Shown here: in pieces, positions 36,723-46,121 of the stretch | Numbering within the stretch: position 1 is the stretch's first letter | Layout of the letters: each line of letters starts with the position of its first letter | Source: Chelativorans salis | Lineage (GTDB): Bacteria > Pseudomonadota > Alphaproteobacteria > Rhizobiales > Rhizobiaceae | DNA length: 64,000 bases | NCBI RefSeq assembly: GCF_025336525.1 | Contig: NZ_JAOCZP010000010.1 | Location: 105,876-169,875 of the forward strand | Reading direction: 5' to 3' | Made by a program: the position numbers and the translations under genes | Notes under the pieces: generated by a model | What the model saw: only the letters and a program-made list of their open reading frames with translations | Told to the model about the DNA's origin: nothing | Databases searched by the model: none

Positions 36723-37577
36723 CTATCGGTAAAGCACCACCGGTATCTTGCACGAGCGTATCATCTCGGTCGTGGTCGAACCAATGATGAGATTGCGGAT
36801 GCGGTTATGCCCGTAAGCGCCCATGATAAGCAAGTCGATACCGTTCTTCTCGACGATTTCGCTGATGACCTTGTGAGGCTCGCCCGGCAGAAGCCGCGAC
36901 GTCACGTCGTAGCCGCCACCTTCGAGAAGGCGCTTGGCGTCATCAAGCTTCTTTGTGTTCTCAGGGGATTCCGGACCCACGGTCACCAGATGGCAGTCGA
37001 GCCCCGCGTAGAGCGGGCTGCGGGCTACATGGTCGAGCGCCATCATGCTGCTCGGTCCACCATCGTAGGCGATCAGCAGCCTCTGGATTGGCCTGAAGGC
37101 GCGTGAGGCGACGAAGACCTGCTTCTTCGCAGCGCGCACCACACGTTCAATGTTGGAGCCGAGATGCAGCTTGGCGAAGTCTGCCGCCTCGCCACGCTTG
37201 CCGATGACCAGCATCTCCGATTGCGCCTCGAGCTCGGTCGCGGTCTCGACCACGTCGCCAATGCGAAGCAGCATTGAGACGTCGCTGACACCGGCTGCGA
37301 CCAAGCGCGCCTTCGCATCTTCAAGGATCGCTCGCCCACGCTTTTGCGCAAGCTTTGCACGCGCTTCGTCAATGGCGCTCAATTCCTCCAGAAGTGCCGA
37401 GCGCGCGCCGAGCGCGATATTTCCGGAAAGGTTTGCCGGTTCGCTGGAGGTGTCGCGCCTGCCAATCACGTGAAGCAGCTCTATGCCGGCTTGCGTACGG
37501 CCGGCGATCCAGGCCGCATGGTCACAGACACTCGATGCATAGACGGAGCCATCGATAAGGGCTGTGATTTTTGTCAT
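36723..37577 (-). CDS. universal stress protein, tandem UspA domains
   Basis: A 284-residue protein with two Usp domains (about residues 1-150 and 155-284). Both have the ATP-binding G-2X-G-9/10X-G(S/T) pattern: GKRGEAADFAKLHLGSN in the first and GAYGHNRIRNLIIGSTT in the second. It binds ATP in the cytoplasm and helps cells survive stress. Its ATG follows AAGGAGGGG. It is 17 bases downstream of the SulP gene, indicating one transcript, as with many bicarbonate or sulfate SulP carriers in marine and soil alphaproteobacteria. Confidence 0.95.
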   Translation of the reverse strand: MTKITALIDGSVYASSVCDHAAWIAGRTQAGIELLHVIGRRDTSSEPANLSGNIALGARSALLEELSAIDEARAKLAQKRGRAILEDAKARLVAAGVSDVSMLLRIGDVVETATELEAQSEMLVIGKRGEAADFAKLHLGSNIERVVRAAKKQVFVASRAFRPIQRLLIAYDGGPSSMMALDHVARSPLYAGLDCHLVTVGPESPENTKKLDDAKRLLEGGGYDVTSRLLPGEPHKVISEIVEKNGIDLLIMGAYGHNRIRNLIIGSTTTEMIRSCKIPVVLYR

Positions 37578-37594
37578 GGTTTCCCCTCCTTGGC

Positions 37595-39079
37595 CTAATG
37601 GCCCATCAGGCGTTCCATCGCGCCAGGCTTGTCATGGATCGCGAGCCGGTCGACGATGGTTTCGCTCGCTTCGTTGAGACCGATAATCTCGACCTCCGCC
37701 CCCTCCCTGCGGAACTTGAGCACGATCATATCGAGGGCGGCAACACTGGAGATGTCCCAGATATGTGCGCGGCTGACGTCGATCGTGACCTTTTCCAGGG
37801 CCTCCTTGAAGTTGAAGGCGGCGGTGAAGTCCTCCACCGAGGCAAAGAAGATCTGACCCTCGACGGTGTAGTGGCGCTCACGGCCGTCTTGAAGAAGCGT
37901 GGAGGAGACGCGGAAAATCTGCGCGATCTTCCAAGCAAAGAAGAGACCGGAGAGAAGCACACCGGCGCCCACTCCGATCGCGAGGTTGTGCGTGACGACC
38001 ACGCAGACGACAGTCGCCAGCATGACGATCGAGGATGATTTCGGGTGGGTCCGCAGGTTCTTGATCGACGACCAGGAGAAGGTGCCGATCGACACCATGA
38101 TCATGATCGCCACCAGAGCCGCCATGGGAATGGCGCTCACCAGGTCGCCGAGCACGACCACCATGAACAGCAGGAACGCGCCAGCGGCGAAGGCGGAGAG
38201 CCGCCCTCTGCCACCTGATTTCACGTTGATGATCGACTGGCCGATCATGGCACAACCGGCCATACCGCCTATGAAACCGGTGGCCGTGTTGGCGATGCCC
38301 TGGCCGATGCACTCCTGGTTGCGGTTCGACGGCGTATCGGTGAGGTCGTCGACGATCTGCGCCGTCATCAGCGACTCCAGAAGCCCGACAGCTGCGACCG
38401 CCGCCGAATAGGGCAGGATGATCATCAGTGTTTCGAGATTGAGCGGAATATTGGGGATCAGGAAGACCGGCAGCGTCGAGGGTAGTTCGCCCATGTCGCC
38501 AACAGTACGCAGTTCGAAGCCGAAGATCATGGCGACGGACGTGAGCGCGATTATGCAGACAAGCGGCGAAGGGATCGCTTTGGTGATGTATGGAAAGAGG
38601 TAAATGATCGCGAGGCCCGCGGCGACCATGACGTATGTAAGCCACGGCACGCCGACCAGTTCCGGGATCTGCGCCATGAAAATCAGGATCGCCAGAGCGT
38701 TGACGAAGCCGGTCATCACTGAACGCGAGACAAAGCGCATGACGTAGCCGAGCTTCAAGAGCCCGGCGACAATCTGGAGAAGACCGGCGAGCACCGTTGC
38801 GGCGAGAAGGTATTCCAAGCCGTGGTCACGCACGAGGGTGACCATCAGTACGGCAGTTGCCGCGGTCGCCGCCGAAATCATGCCCGGCCGTCCGCCAACG
38901 AACGCAATCAGGACGGCGATCGAGAAGGAGGCGTAAAGGCCGACTTTTGGATCGACGCCGGCGATAATGGAAAAGGCAATGGCCTCGGGAATGAGCGCGA
39001 GGGCAACAACGATGCCGGAGAGCAGGTCTCCGCGCACATTGCCGAACCACTGCGCGCGATAGGCGGACAGAGAGGGCAT
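37595..39079 (-). CDS. SulP-family anion transporter with STAS domain
   Basis: A 494-residue inner-membrane anion carrier. About 10-14 membrane segments (residues 15-390) include the SulP signatures [21 protein letters not shown] and [12 protein letters not shown] near the N terminus, and a C-terminal STAS domain (about 400-494, with [21 protein letters not shown]). Substrates of the family include sulfate and bicarbonate; the exact one is not visible here. The ATG at 39079 was chosen because the signature region begins just after it; the frame is open to 39136. Confidence 0.94.
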   Translation of the reverse strand: MPSLSAYRAQWFGNVRGDLLSGIVVALALIPEAIAFSIIAGVDPKVGLYASFSIAVLIAFVGGRPGMISAATAATAVLMVTLVRDHGLEYLLAATVLAGLLQIVAGLLKLGYVMRFVSRSVMTGFVNALAILIFMAQIPELVGVPWLTYVMVAAGLAIIYLFPYITKAIPSPLVCIIALTSVAMIFGFELRTVGDMGELPSTLPVFLIPNIPLNLETLMIILPYSAAVAAVGLLESLMTAQIVDDLTDTPSNRNQECIGQGIANTATGFIGGMAGCAMIGQSIINVKSGGRGRLSAFAAGAFLLFMVVVLGDLVSAIPMAALVAIMIMVSIGTFSWSSIKNLRTHPKSSSIVMLATVVCVVVTHNLAIGVGAGVLLSGLFFAWKIAQIFRVSSTLLQDGRERHYTVEGQIFFASVEDFTAAFNFKEALEKVTIDVSRAHIWDISSVAALDMIVLKFRREGAEVEIIGLNEASETIVDRLAIHDKPGAMERLMGH

Positions 39080-39312
39080 GTCAGTGATCGTTCCGATCTT
39101 TGGAGTGCGCGACCGCAGACGAGGCCACGCAGGCAAAGGTTTTGTTCAAAACGGTAGTCCGGCGGATCGGCGGCCGGAAGAGCCACCCGGAATTTCACCG
39201 GGTCCTGGACGAATGGCATTGCCATACCGCTACGACGCCGTTGCCGCAATGGCGCATCTGCATGGCAGCTATGCGTGTGGCTTATCCCGAGGTGAGGACA
39301 AGAGGCAACGCT

Positions 39313-40158
39313 TCATCCTGGCATTGTCGCCGCCGTGTGGCGCCGCCCGCGTTTGAGCCAGGTCCGCGGCGGTTCGCCAATCATACGCCGAAACATGGTG
39401 ATGAAGGCGGCGACGCTTTCATAGCCGAGATCGAGCGCGACCGTGGTGACCGGCTCACCATCTGCGAGGCGTGGCAGCGCGGCGAACAGGCAAGCCTGCT
39501 GACGCCACATGGAAAGGCTCAGGCCGGTTTCACGATGGAACGTGCGGGTGAAGCTGCGGCGGCTCATCCCCGCCGCTTTGGCCCATTCGTCTATGGTCGT
39601 GTGCGGCGAGGGAGCCTTGAGGAAGCGCCGGCAGAGCAAGGCAAGCCGTCGGTCGGCGGGAAACGGAAGGGCGAGCGGCCGCTCCGGCAGGTTCGGGATC
39701 TCGTGCAGGAGGAGATCCAGAATAAGTGCACCGCGGCCGGCAGGCGGTTCCTCGGGCGGCAGCGCCATCGCCTCGACGATGAGGTTTCGCATCAAACCGG
39801 TGACGGAGAATACGCGCAGGTCCTCCGGCAGTCCGGCGATCGCGCCCAGCCGCACATAGACCGATCGCATCTGAACGTCGCCCAGCATGTCAACCGAATG
39901 GTCGACGCCGGCCGGCAGCCAGATCGCATGTTCCGGCGGTACGATCCAGCGTCCGTAGTCGGTGCTCACCATGACGACTCCGGAGAGCGCATAAAGAAGC
40001 TGCGATCGAGTGTGGCGGTGCGTTTTCACGTGGTGCCCGTCCGGATAATCGGCCGGCAGCGCAATCACATTGGCCTCTGCTGTCTCGATCCAGTGACGCC
40101 GCCGGTCGGCCTCGGCCGGCTGCCCGTCATGTGTCCCTTTCGCGTGCAATTCCACCAT
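39313..40158 (-). CDS. AraC-family transcriptional regulator with cupin domain
   Basis: A 281-residue regulator with an N-terminal cupin/sensor domain (HHVKTHRHTRSQLLYALSG around residues 40-60) and a C-terminal AraC helix-turn-helix (TIDEWAKAAGMSRRSFTRTFHRETG; VALDLGYESVAAFITMFRRMIG, shown in part). Related proteins control divergent efflux pumps. It is divergent from the MFS transporter at 40245. The start at 40158 fits the family; a longer frame to 40308 runs into the MFS gene and is unlikely. Confidence 0.9.
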   Translation of the reverse strand: MVELHAKGTHDGQPAEADRRRHWIETAEANVIALPADYPDGHHVKTHRHTRSQLLYALSGVVMVSTDYGRWIVPPEHAIWLPAGVDHSVDMLGDVQMRSVYVRLGAIAGLPEDLRVFSVTGLMRNLIVEAMALPPEEPPAGRGALILDLLLHEIPNLPERPLALPFPADRRLALLCRRFLKAPSPHTTIDEWAKAAGMSRRSFTRTFHRETGLSLSMWRQQACLFAALPRLADGEPVTTVALDLGYESVAAFITMFRRMIGEPPRTWLKRGRRHTAATMPG

Positions 40159-40244
40159 TGCTTGGCCCACTTTCGAAACTCTTGGACCAAAACACGAAAG
40201 AAGCACGCAAGCAATCGGCCTATGAGAAACAGTCGCAACCTTCG

Positions 40245-41465
40245 TTGGAACCGATCTTGACCGATACGCCCGCAGCCACCGCACGGAGTTCCGCCGAGAC
40301 CACGACATTCGTCGTGATCGCGGCTGTCAGTGTCTGTCATCTCATCAACGACGTGATGCAGTCGCTGCTCGCGGCGATCTATCCAATGCTGAAGCAGGAC
40401 TACGGGCTCGACTTCTGGCAGATCGGGCTGTTGACGATGACGTTCCAGGGAACAGCATCGCTGCTACAGCCGATGATCGGGCTTTACGCCGACAAGCGCC
40501 CGCTGCCCTATTCATTGCCGGTCGGCATGGGCGCGACCTTCATCGGGCTGATGTTCCTCGCTTTCGCCGGCCAGTATGCTCTCCTCGTTCTCGGGGCTGC
40601 ACTGATCGGGCTCGGCTCGGCGATTTTCCATCCCGAATCCTCACGCGTGGCGCGGCTCGCCTCTGGCGGGCGCTATGGACTGGCGCAGTCTCTGTTCCAG
40701 GTCGGGGGTAATTTCGGCTCGGCGGTCGGGCCGCTGCTCGCCGCTTTCATTGTCGTGCCGCGAGGCCAGGCCAGCGTGGCTTGGTTCTCCGCAGCCGCAC
40801 TCGTCGGGATGATGATCCTCTGGCAGGTCGGTAACTGGTACGCGCGCTACCAGGCCACCGCGGCAAGGCGGCCCAAGGCTATCGCGACAGTGACGGTCCC
40901 GAGGCGGAAGGTCGTGGTCGCACTTGTCGTGCTGACGATCCTCACCTTCTCCAAGAACATCTATGTCGCGAGCTTCTCGAGCTTCTACACCTTCTATGTC
41001 ATCGACAAGTTCGCCGTGTCAGTACAGACCTCGCAGGTGCTCCTCTTCGTCTTTCTCGGGGCGGCCGCAGCCGGAACGATTCTCGGCGGGCCGGTGGGTG
41101 ACAGGCTGGGTGCCAAGGTGGTGATCTGGGTCTCTATTCTGGGCGTGGTGCCGTTCACCCTGGCGCTGCCTTATGCCAACCTCGAATGGACCATCGTGCT
41201 CTCCGCCATTATCGGCCTGGTGCTCGCCTCGGCCTTCCCTGCCATCGTCGTGATGGCGCAGGAACTCGTTCCCGGACGTGTCGGGATGGTGGCCGGTATC
41301 TTCTTCGGCTTCGCTTTCGGCGTGGCCGGCGTCGCGGCAGCGCTGCTGGGCGTGGTGGCCGATGCGAAAGGTATCGGCTACGTCTATTGGCTCTGCTCGT
41401 TCCTACCGCTTCTCGGGCTTCTGACCGTCTTGCTTCCGAACATCAGGCCGGCGGCGCGGAGCTAG
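40245..41465 (+). CDS. MFS transporter, fosmidomycin-resistance (Fsr) type
   Basis: A major facilitator with twelve membrane segments, similar to the fosmidomycin exporter Fsr: HLINDVMQSLLAAIYPMLK at the first helix, RPLPYSLPVGMG, and GLGSAIFHPESSRVARLASGGRYGLAQSLFQVGGNFG (shown in part), which is the family hallmark. It exports small hydrophilic compounds. The start is uncertain: no ATG precedes the first helix; TTG 40245 (about 406 residues) avoids overlap with the divergent AraC gene, while GTG 40131 and TTG 40182 would overlap or approach it. Confidence 0.88.
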   Translation: MEPILTDTPAATARSSAETTTFVVIAAVSVCHLINDVMQSLLAAIYPMLKQDYGLDFWQIGLLTMTFQGTASLLQPMIGLYADKRPLPYSLPVGMGATFIGLMFLAFAGQYALLVLGAALIGLGSAIFHPESSRVARLASGGRYGLAQSLFQVGGNFGSAVGPLLAAFIVVPRGQASVAWFSAAALVGMMILWQVGNWYARYQATAARRPKAIATVTVPRRKVVVALVVLTILTFSKNIYVASFSSFYTFYVIDKFAVSVQTSQVLLFVFLGAAAAGTILGGPVGDRLGAKVVIWVSILGVVPFTLALPYANLEWTIVLSAIIGLVLASAFPAIVVMAQELVPGRVGMVAGIFFGFAFGVAGVAAALLGVVADAKGIGYVYWLCSFLPLLGLLTVLLPNIRPAARS

Positions 41466-41974
41466 TGGTGAAAACCTGACGAAATGCCGTTTTTCGACCG
41501 ATTCCGCCATTGAAGGACTTCAGGACAATCCCGGGAACGACTCCTTTCCGCACTTCCGGCGGCACAAACTTCGGCCATCTCCTGGTGATGGCGTGGGTAA
41601 CCACTGGCTTCTGTAGCCCGCTAGATGGTCCGCACATTGACAAATTAGGCGGAACGAAGCGAGAGTCAGCACCAGCATCCTAGCCGATGCATCTCCGGAG
41701 GGCCGGGCCATCCCATAAAAGACCGGGCCCGGTCGCCCGGCAATCGAAGATTGCGGTCCGGGTTCGATTAGTGAAGCGCACAAGTCGGACGAATTCGTCA
41801 CCGCCGATCAACTGGCACGCTGCGAGACTTTCATCACCCTCCTTATCGACCACTGCACGCGATGAGCCAGATCGGCCGGAGCTAATAGTGCGAGGCGCAT
41901 ATTCAGGCCCCAAGCTTGACGCGATGGAGTGTTTGTCTATCAACTGCGTGCTTTGATTATCGAGGGAGGACACG
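41466..41974. other. intergenic region without a recognisable gene
   Basis: These 509 bases between the MFS and third TRAP operon hold no supported gene. A hairpin-like GGGCCCGG palindrome area occurs near 41725-41745. A minus-strand reading from about 41900 to 41690 gives protein-like text (GGDEFVRLVRFTNRTRTAIFD) that might be a gene remnant, but I cannot assign it. The base composition is lower in GC than the flanking genes, suggesting foreign or decaying DNA. Confidence 0.4.
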
Positions 41975-42955
41975 ATGAAGAAAACACTTGCCGCGCTAGC
42001 GGCGGCGTTCGCTTGCGCGTTCGCCGGGCCGACGCTGGCCGACACGACGCTGCGCATCACGCTCCAATTGCCGACGGCGAGCCATCTCGGCCAGAATCTT
42101 CTGATGTTCAAGGAAGAGGTCGAGGCGAATTCGGATGTGAAGATCGAGATCTACGACAGCGCGCAGCTCTATCGCGACAATGAGGTGCCCGAGGCCGTTG
42201 GCTCGGGCGAGATCGAGATGGGCGTTGCCTCGCTCACCCGCTATGTGAGCGAAATTCCCGCGGTCGACCTGTTCTACATGCCTTTCGTGCTAAACACCGA
42301 GGAAAAGGTGCGCGCCGCCGTGGCGCCCGGCTCACCGGTGCGCGCGCCGCTGGACGAGGCCATTCTGGAGACCGGCAGCCGCGTCCTGTGGTGGCAGGCC
42401 TATGGCGGCAACGTGTTCCTGTCGAAAGGTGAACCCGTCCGCTCGCCGGAAGAGCTGAAGGGCAAGAAGGTGCGCGTGTTCGGCAAATGGCTCGGCGAAT
42501 GGGTCAAGGAAGTGGGCGGCGCGCCGACTCTGATCTCCGGCTCTGAGCAGTTTCTTGCCTATCAGCGCGGCACGGTCGATGTCGGCATGACCGGCATGTC
42601 CGGCGTTTCTTCACGCAAGCTGTGGGAGGTGATGGATTCCATCACCGCCGTCAACAATGCCGATATCGAGTTCATCGTGGTCGTCAATGAAGATGTGTGG
42701 CAGGGTCTGACCGACGGACAGCGCCAGGTCATCGAGACGGCGGCACGCAACGCTGAAACCCATGTGCGCGACTACATGACCGAATTCGAGACCGAAGCCT
42801 TTGCCGAGGCGGAAGCCAACGGCATGAAGATCCACCACCCGACCGATGAGGAAATAGAGGTGTGGAAGGCTGCCTCGCAGCCGGTAATCGACGCCTGGCT
42901 GGAAGAGGCCGGTCCACTGGGCCAGCAGGTTCTCGACGCAGCGAACGGTCTCTAG
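41975..42955 (+). CDS. TRAP transporter solute-binding protein (DctP family)
   Basis: A 326-residue periplasmic binding protein with signal peptide ending TLA before DTTLRITLQLP. It shows the C4-dicarboxylate-type pattern (LKGKKVRVFGKWLGEW; FLAYQRGTVDVGMTGMSG). The ATG at 41975 is preceded by GAGGGAGGA. It is the first gene of dctPQM followed by an isocitrate lyase/PEP mutase-family enzyme, indicating import of a dicarboxylate or hydroxyacid. Confidence 0.94.
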   Translation: MKKTLAALAAAFACAFAGPTLADTTLRITLQLPTASHLGQNLLMFKEEVEANSDVKIEIYDSAQLYRDNEVPEAVGSGEIEMGVASLTRYVSEIPAVDLFYMPFVLNTEEKVRAAVAPGSPVRAPLDEAILETGSRVLWWQAYGGNVFLSKGEPVRSPEELKGKKVRVFGKWLGEWVKEVGGAPTLISGSEQFLAYQRGTVDVGMTGMSGVSSRKLWEVMDSITAVNNADIEFIVVVNEDVWQGLTDGQRQVIETAARNAETHVRDYMTEFETEAFAEAEANGMKIHHPTDEEIEVWKAASQPVIDAWLEEAGPLGQQVLDAANGL

Positions 42956-42962
42956 AGCGGTC

Positions 42963-43475
42963 ATGGAAGGGGCTTTCAGGCTAGTCGACCGCCTGTCGGG
43001 AGCGCTCGCGCGGCTGGCCGGCTGGGCCTATTTCGCCATCGGGCTGATGCTCTTCTACGAGGTCGTGGCGCGGTATTTTTTCACCGCGCCGACGATCTGG
43101 GCGGAAGAATTGTCGCGGCTGGTCTTCATTTATGCCACGCTGCTGGCCGCTCCCTTCCTGCTGCATCACAACCAACATATCCGCGTCACCGCGCTGGTCG
43201 GCCTTCTGGGGCCGGGCGCCCGGCGCGCCTGCCGCCTGATCGCGCTGGCTTTCGTGGCGGCCTTTGCGGTCCTGCTCGTCTGGTATGGGCTGGACGCCCC
43301 GCTCAACAGCTTCGCGCGCGGCCGCACATCCGGTTCCATGCTCGACATACCGGCCTGGTGGCCCCAGGCGGCCGTGCCTTTCGCCTGCGCCCTGTTGGCT
43401 TTGCAATCCATTGTCGAGTTCGTGCGCACCGCGATGGGCGCGCCTCTGCCGCCCGAAAACGTGACCGAGGAATAG
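42963..43475 (+). CDS. TRAP transporter small permease (DctQ)
   Basis: A 170-residue membrane protein with four segments. The family motif EVVARYFFTAPTIWAEELSR is clear. It begins seven bases after the binding protein stop and ends six before the DctM start. Confidence 0.93.
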   Translation: MEGAFRLVDRLSGALARLAGWAYFAIGLMLFYEVVARYFFTAPTIWAEELSRLVFIYATLLAAPFLLHHNQHIRVTALVGLLGPGARRACRLIALAFVAAFAVLLVWYGLDAPLNSFARGRTSGSMLDIPAWWPQAAVPFACALLALQSIVEFVRTAMGAPLPPENVTEE

Positions 43476-43481
43476 CGCCGC

Positions 43482-44756
43482 GTGACCGTCCTTCTCATTC
43501 TCGGCGCGCTTTTCGCGCTGCTGCTTGTCGGTGTGCCCGTTGCCTTCGCGCTTGGCGGGCTCGGCTTCATGCTGCTGGTGGTCGGTAATTTCGCCCCGCG
43601 CATCGCCACCACCTCGTTGCTTTCCTCGCTCGACAGCTTCATCCTCATCGCCGTGCCGCTGTTCCTCCTGATGTCGAACGTCTTGCTGCGCGGGGGCGTG
43701 GGGCGCGACCTGTTTGCGGCGGTGCAGGCCTGGGTCGGCCATTGGCCAGGCGGGCTGGCCGTGGCGACGGTGATAAGCTGTGGTCTCTTCTCGGCCATTT
43801 CCGGTTCGTCGGTGGCGACCGCCGGCACGATCGGCGCTGTGGCCATCCCGGAAATGACCAAGCGCGGCTATCCGCGCTCTTTCGTCTTCGGCCTGCTCGC
43901 GGCCGGCGGCACGCTCGGCATTCTCATCCCGCCCTCGATCATCCTCATTGTCTACGGCGTCATCACCGAGTCCTCCATTCTCGGCCTGTTCATGGCCGGT
44001 GTCGGGCCGGGCCTTCTGCTGATGGCGCTGTTCATCGCCTATTCGATGCTGTTCGCCCGCTTTTCCAGCCACTACCAGCCCATACCCAAGGCGGACTGGA
44101 CCGAGCGCTGGAACACGGCGGTGCGGGCGCTGCCGACGATGGGCCTGGCCGCACTGGTGATCACCGGCATCTATGCCGGCTGGTTCACGCCGACCGAAGC
44201 CTCGGCCATCGGTTTCATCGGGGCTCTAATCCTGACGCTCGTCGTGCTGCGCAGCCTCAGCTGGGAGGATCTGAAGGGAGCGGTCACTGACGGATTGAAA
44301 GCCTCGGCGACAATATTGCTGATCGTGGCGGGCGCCAAGATTTTCGGCCGCGCCATCGCGCTGTGGCGCATCCCACAGGACATGTCGTCCTTCATCACGG
44401 CCAATGTGGATACGGTCGGCGCCTTCGTCATCGCGATCGCTGTCGTGCTCCTGCTCATGGGCCTGTTCATGGAGGCGCTGTCGATGATGCTGATCATGAT
44501 GCCGGTGCTGGCTGGAGCGATGATCGCCATGGACATCAATCCGATCTGGTTCGGCATTTTCTTCGTGCTTATGGTGGAATGCGCGCTCATCACCCCGCCC
44601 GTGGGCTTGAATTTGTTTGTCATTCAAGCCATCGGCAAGGCACGCCTCGGCGAAGTCGCGCGGGGTGCTGCGCCCTTCGTCGCCATCCTGCTGTTCACTG
44701 TGCTTCTGATCTATCTGTTCAAGGATATCGTTCTTTGGCTACCGAGAAATCTTTGA
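43482..44756 (+). CDS. TRAP transporter large permease (DctM)
   Basis: A 424-residue membrane protein with about 12 segments. Hallmarks are AISGSSVATAGTIGAVAIPEM, GGTLGILIPPSIILIVYG and TPPVGLNLFVIQAIGK (the first shown in full). It starts with GTG at 43482. The 3' end overlaps the next gene by 22 bases. Confidence 0.95.
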   Translation: MTVLLILGALFALLLVGVPVAFALGGLGFMLLVVGNFAPRIATTSLLSSLDSFILIAVPLFLLMSNVLLRGGVGRDLFAAVQAWVGHWPGGLAVATVISCGLFSAISGSSVATAGTIGAVAIPEMTKRGYPRSFVFGLLAAGGTLGILIPPSIILIVYGVITESSILGLFMAGVGPGLLLMALFIAYSMLFARFSSHYQPIPKADWTERWNTAVRALPTMGLAALVITGIYAGWFTPTEASAIGFIGALILTLVVLRSLSWEDLKGAVTDGLKASATILLIVAGAKIFGRAIALWRIPQDMSSFITANVDTVGAFVIAIAVVLLLMGLFMEALSMMLIMMPVLAGAMIAMDINPIWFGIFFVLMVECALITPPVGLNLFVIQAIGKARLGEVARGAAPFVAILLFTVLLIYLFKDIVLWLPRNL

Positions 44757-45622
44757 GCCCCGCCACCCGGCTGCGCGCCCGCCTTGAAAGCGGTAAGCTT
44801 CTGGTCACGCCGTCGTGCGGCGACGCGCTGACGGCGCGGCTGATCGAGCGCACGGGCTTCGAGGCGATGTTCATGTCGGGCTTTGCCGTTTCGGCCAGCC
44901 GCATCGGCGCGCCCGATGCCGGGCTGATCTCCTATGGCGAGATGCGCGACGCGGTGCGCGACATCTGCGCGGCGACCCGCCTGCCGGTGATGGCCGATGG
45001 CGACACCGGCTATGGCAACGCGATGAATGTGCGCCGCACGGTGACGGGTTACATGCGTGCGGGTGCGGCGGCGGTGATGGTCGAGGATCAGGTGGCGCCC
45101 AAGCGCTGCGGTCACACCAGGGGCAAGCTGGTGGTCGACCGCGTCGAGGCCGTGGACCGCATCCGCGCCGCTGCCGACGCGCGCGCCGAGGAAGGCCGTG
45201 ACGTCCTTATCATCGCCCGCACCGATGCCCGCCATGCGCACGGCCTAGACGAGGCGCTGGCCCGCGCGGAGGCCTTTCACGCGGCGGGCGCCGACATCCT
45301 GTTCGTGGAAGCCCCGCATTCGGAAGAGGAGATGCGGCGCATCTGCGGCGAACTGCCGGGTTGGAAAATGGCCAATATGGTCGAGGGCGGCGCGACGCCG
45401 ATTTTGCCGCAGGAAATATTGGCCGAGATCGGCTATGCCCATGCGGCCTATCCGCTGACGCTGATGGCAGCCGCCATGCAGGCCATGGAACAGGCGCTTG
45501 AAGCCTTGCGCCATGACCGCCCGCCCATGGGGCTGATGCCCTTCGCCGCCCTGCGCGAGCGGGTGGGATTCGAGGATTACTATGCCGCCGAACAGCGCTA
45601 CAGCGATCGGCGCGAACCCTGA
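44735..45622 (+). CDS. isocitrate lyase/PEP mutase family enzyme
   Basis: A 295-residue member of the ICL/PEP mutase superfamily, which includes methylisocitrate lyase, oxaloacetate decarboxylase and carboxyvinyl-phosphonate enzymes. Motifs present are MADGDTGYGN, VEDQVAPKRCGHTRGK (catalytic cysteine), LIIARTDARHAHG and a Mg-binding DILFVEAPH. The start is a TTG at 44735 with AAGGA nine bases upstream; it overlaps the DctM stop, and a second TTG at 44753 is possible. It likely cleaves or decarboxylates the compound imported by the TRAP system just before it. Confidence 0.9.
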   Translation: MATEKSLSPATRLRARLESGKLLVTPSCGDALTARLIERTGFEAMFMSGFAVSASRIGAPDAGLISYGEMRDAVRDICAATRLPVMADGDTGYGNAMNVRRTVTGYMRAGAAAVMVEDQVAPKRCGHTRGKLVVDRVEAVDRIRAAADARAEEGRDVLIIARTDARHAHGLDEALARAEAFHAAGADILFVEAPHSEEEMRRICGELPGWKMANMVEGGATPILPQEILAEIGYAHAAYPLTLMAAAMQAMEQALEALRHDRPPMGLMPFAALRERVGFEDYYAAEQRYSDRREP

Positions 45623-45657
45623 CCTGAGGAGGAAACACGCGACACCTGAAGTCTTCT

Positions 45658-45783
45658 GTGTTCGATGTGGCCCTGCTGCTCGAGTTCGGCCTGCGTGGCT
45701 ATGTTCTGCGCCTTTTCCTGTTCGAGGCTGCGCCGCTGCTGATGGGCTTTGTGCTGGGTCCGTTGCTTGCCTGCGGCTTCTGA
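45658..45783 (+). pseudogene. tctA remnant, internal fragment
   Basis: The reading frame here encodes a 41-residue stretch matching the C-terminal part of TctA permeases (LEFGLRGYVLRLFLFEAAP and LLMGFVLGPLL) before a stop. TctA normally has about 500 residues, so the gene was deleted except for this piece. A ribosome-site-like GAGGAGGAAA at 45625-45636 is kept in front, so the deletion joint is near 45645. Confidence 0.65.
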
Positions 45784-45974
45784 AGATGCTTGAGCTTGCC
45801 CACTCAGCCAGAAGTATAGCCCAAGCTCGCTTCTAGAGAGGCGGGGCCTCTTGTTCGATGCCTCCAGGGCGTGCAGCCGGCATGCGGGTCGCACATAGCA
45901 AGCTGAGGCGGCAGAAAACTTATCGCCGAGGCAGGAATGGAATTCGAAAATGGCGCCGGGTCGTGATACGGTAG

Positions 45975-46121
45975 ATGAAGGGGGATTATTCCATTTTCTT
46001 CAGCAGCACCGTCTCGCTGGTGACCGTCGCGATCATCGTCTTGTCCCTAGCCAGGCGGCTGGTCTGGCGGGTCCTCCAGCGCAGGACACAGGCGGCCGAA
46101 GATGCGGAGGCCACGCAATGA
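45975..46121 (+). pseudogene. tctA remnant, C-terminal end
   Basis: The frame reads MKGDYSIFFSSTVSLVTVAI and continues with a basic tail, equivalent to the last 45 residues of TctA (normally GDWSIFF...). Its TGA overlaps the start of the following dehydrogenase by three bases (ATGA), as in an intact operon. About 190 unrelated bases separate it from the first fragment, where only a dozen codons are expected. Confidence 0.65.

Noticed and set aside
40131..40244. N-terminal extension of the MFS transporter from a GTG
   Set aside because: It overlaps the start of the divergent AraC gene, and the encoded text is not membrane-like. The true start remains uncertain.
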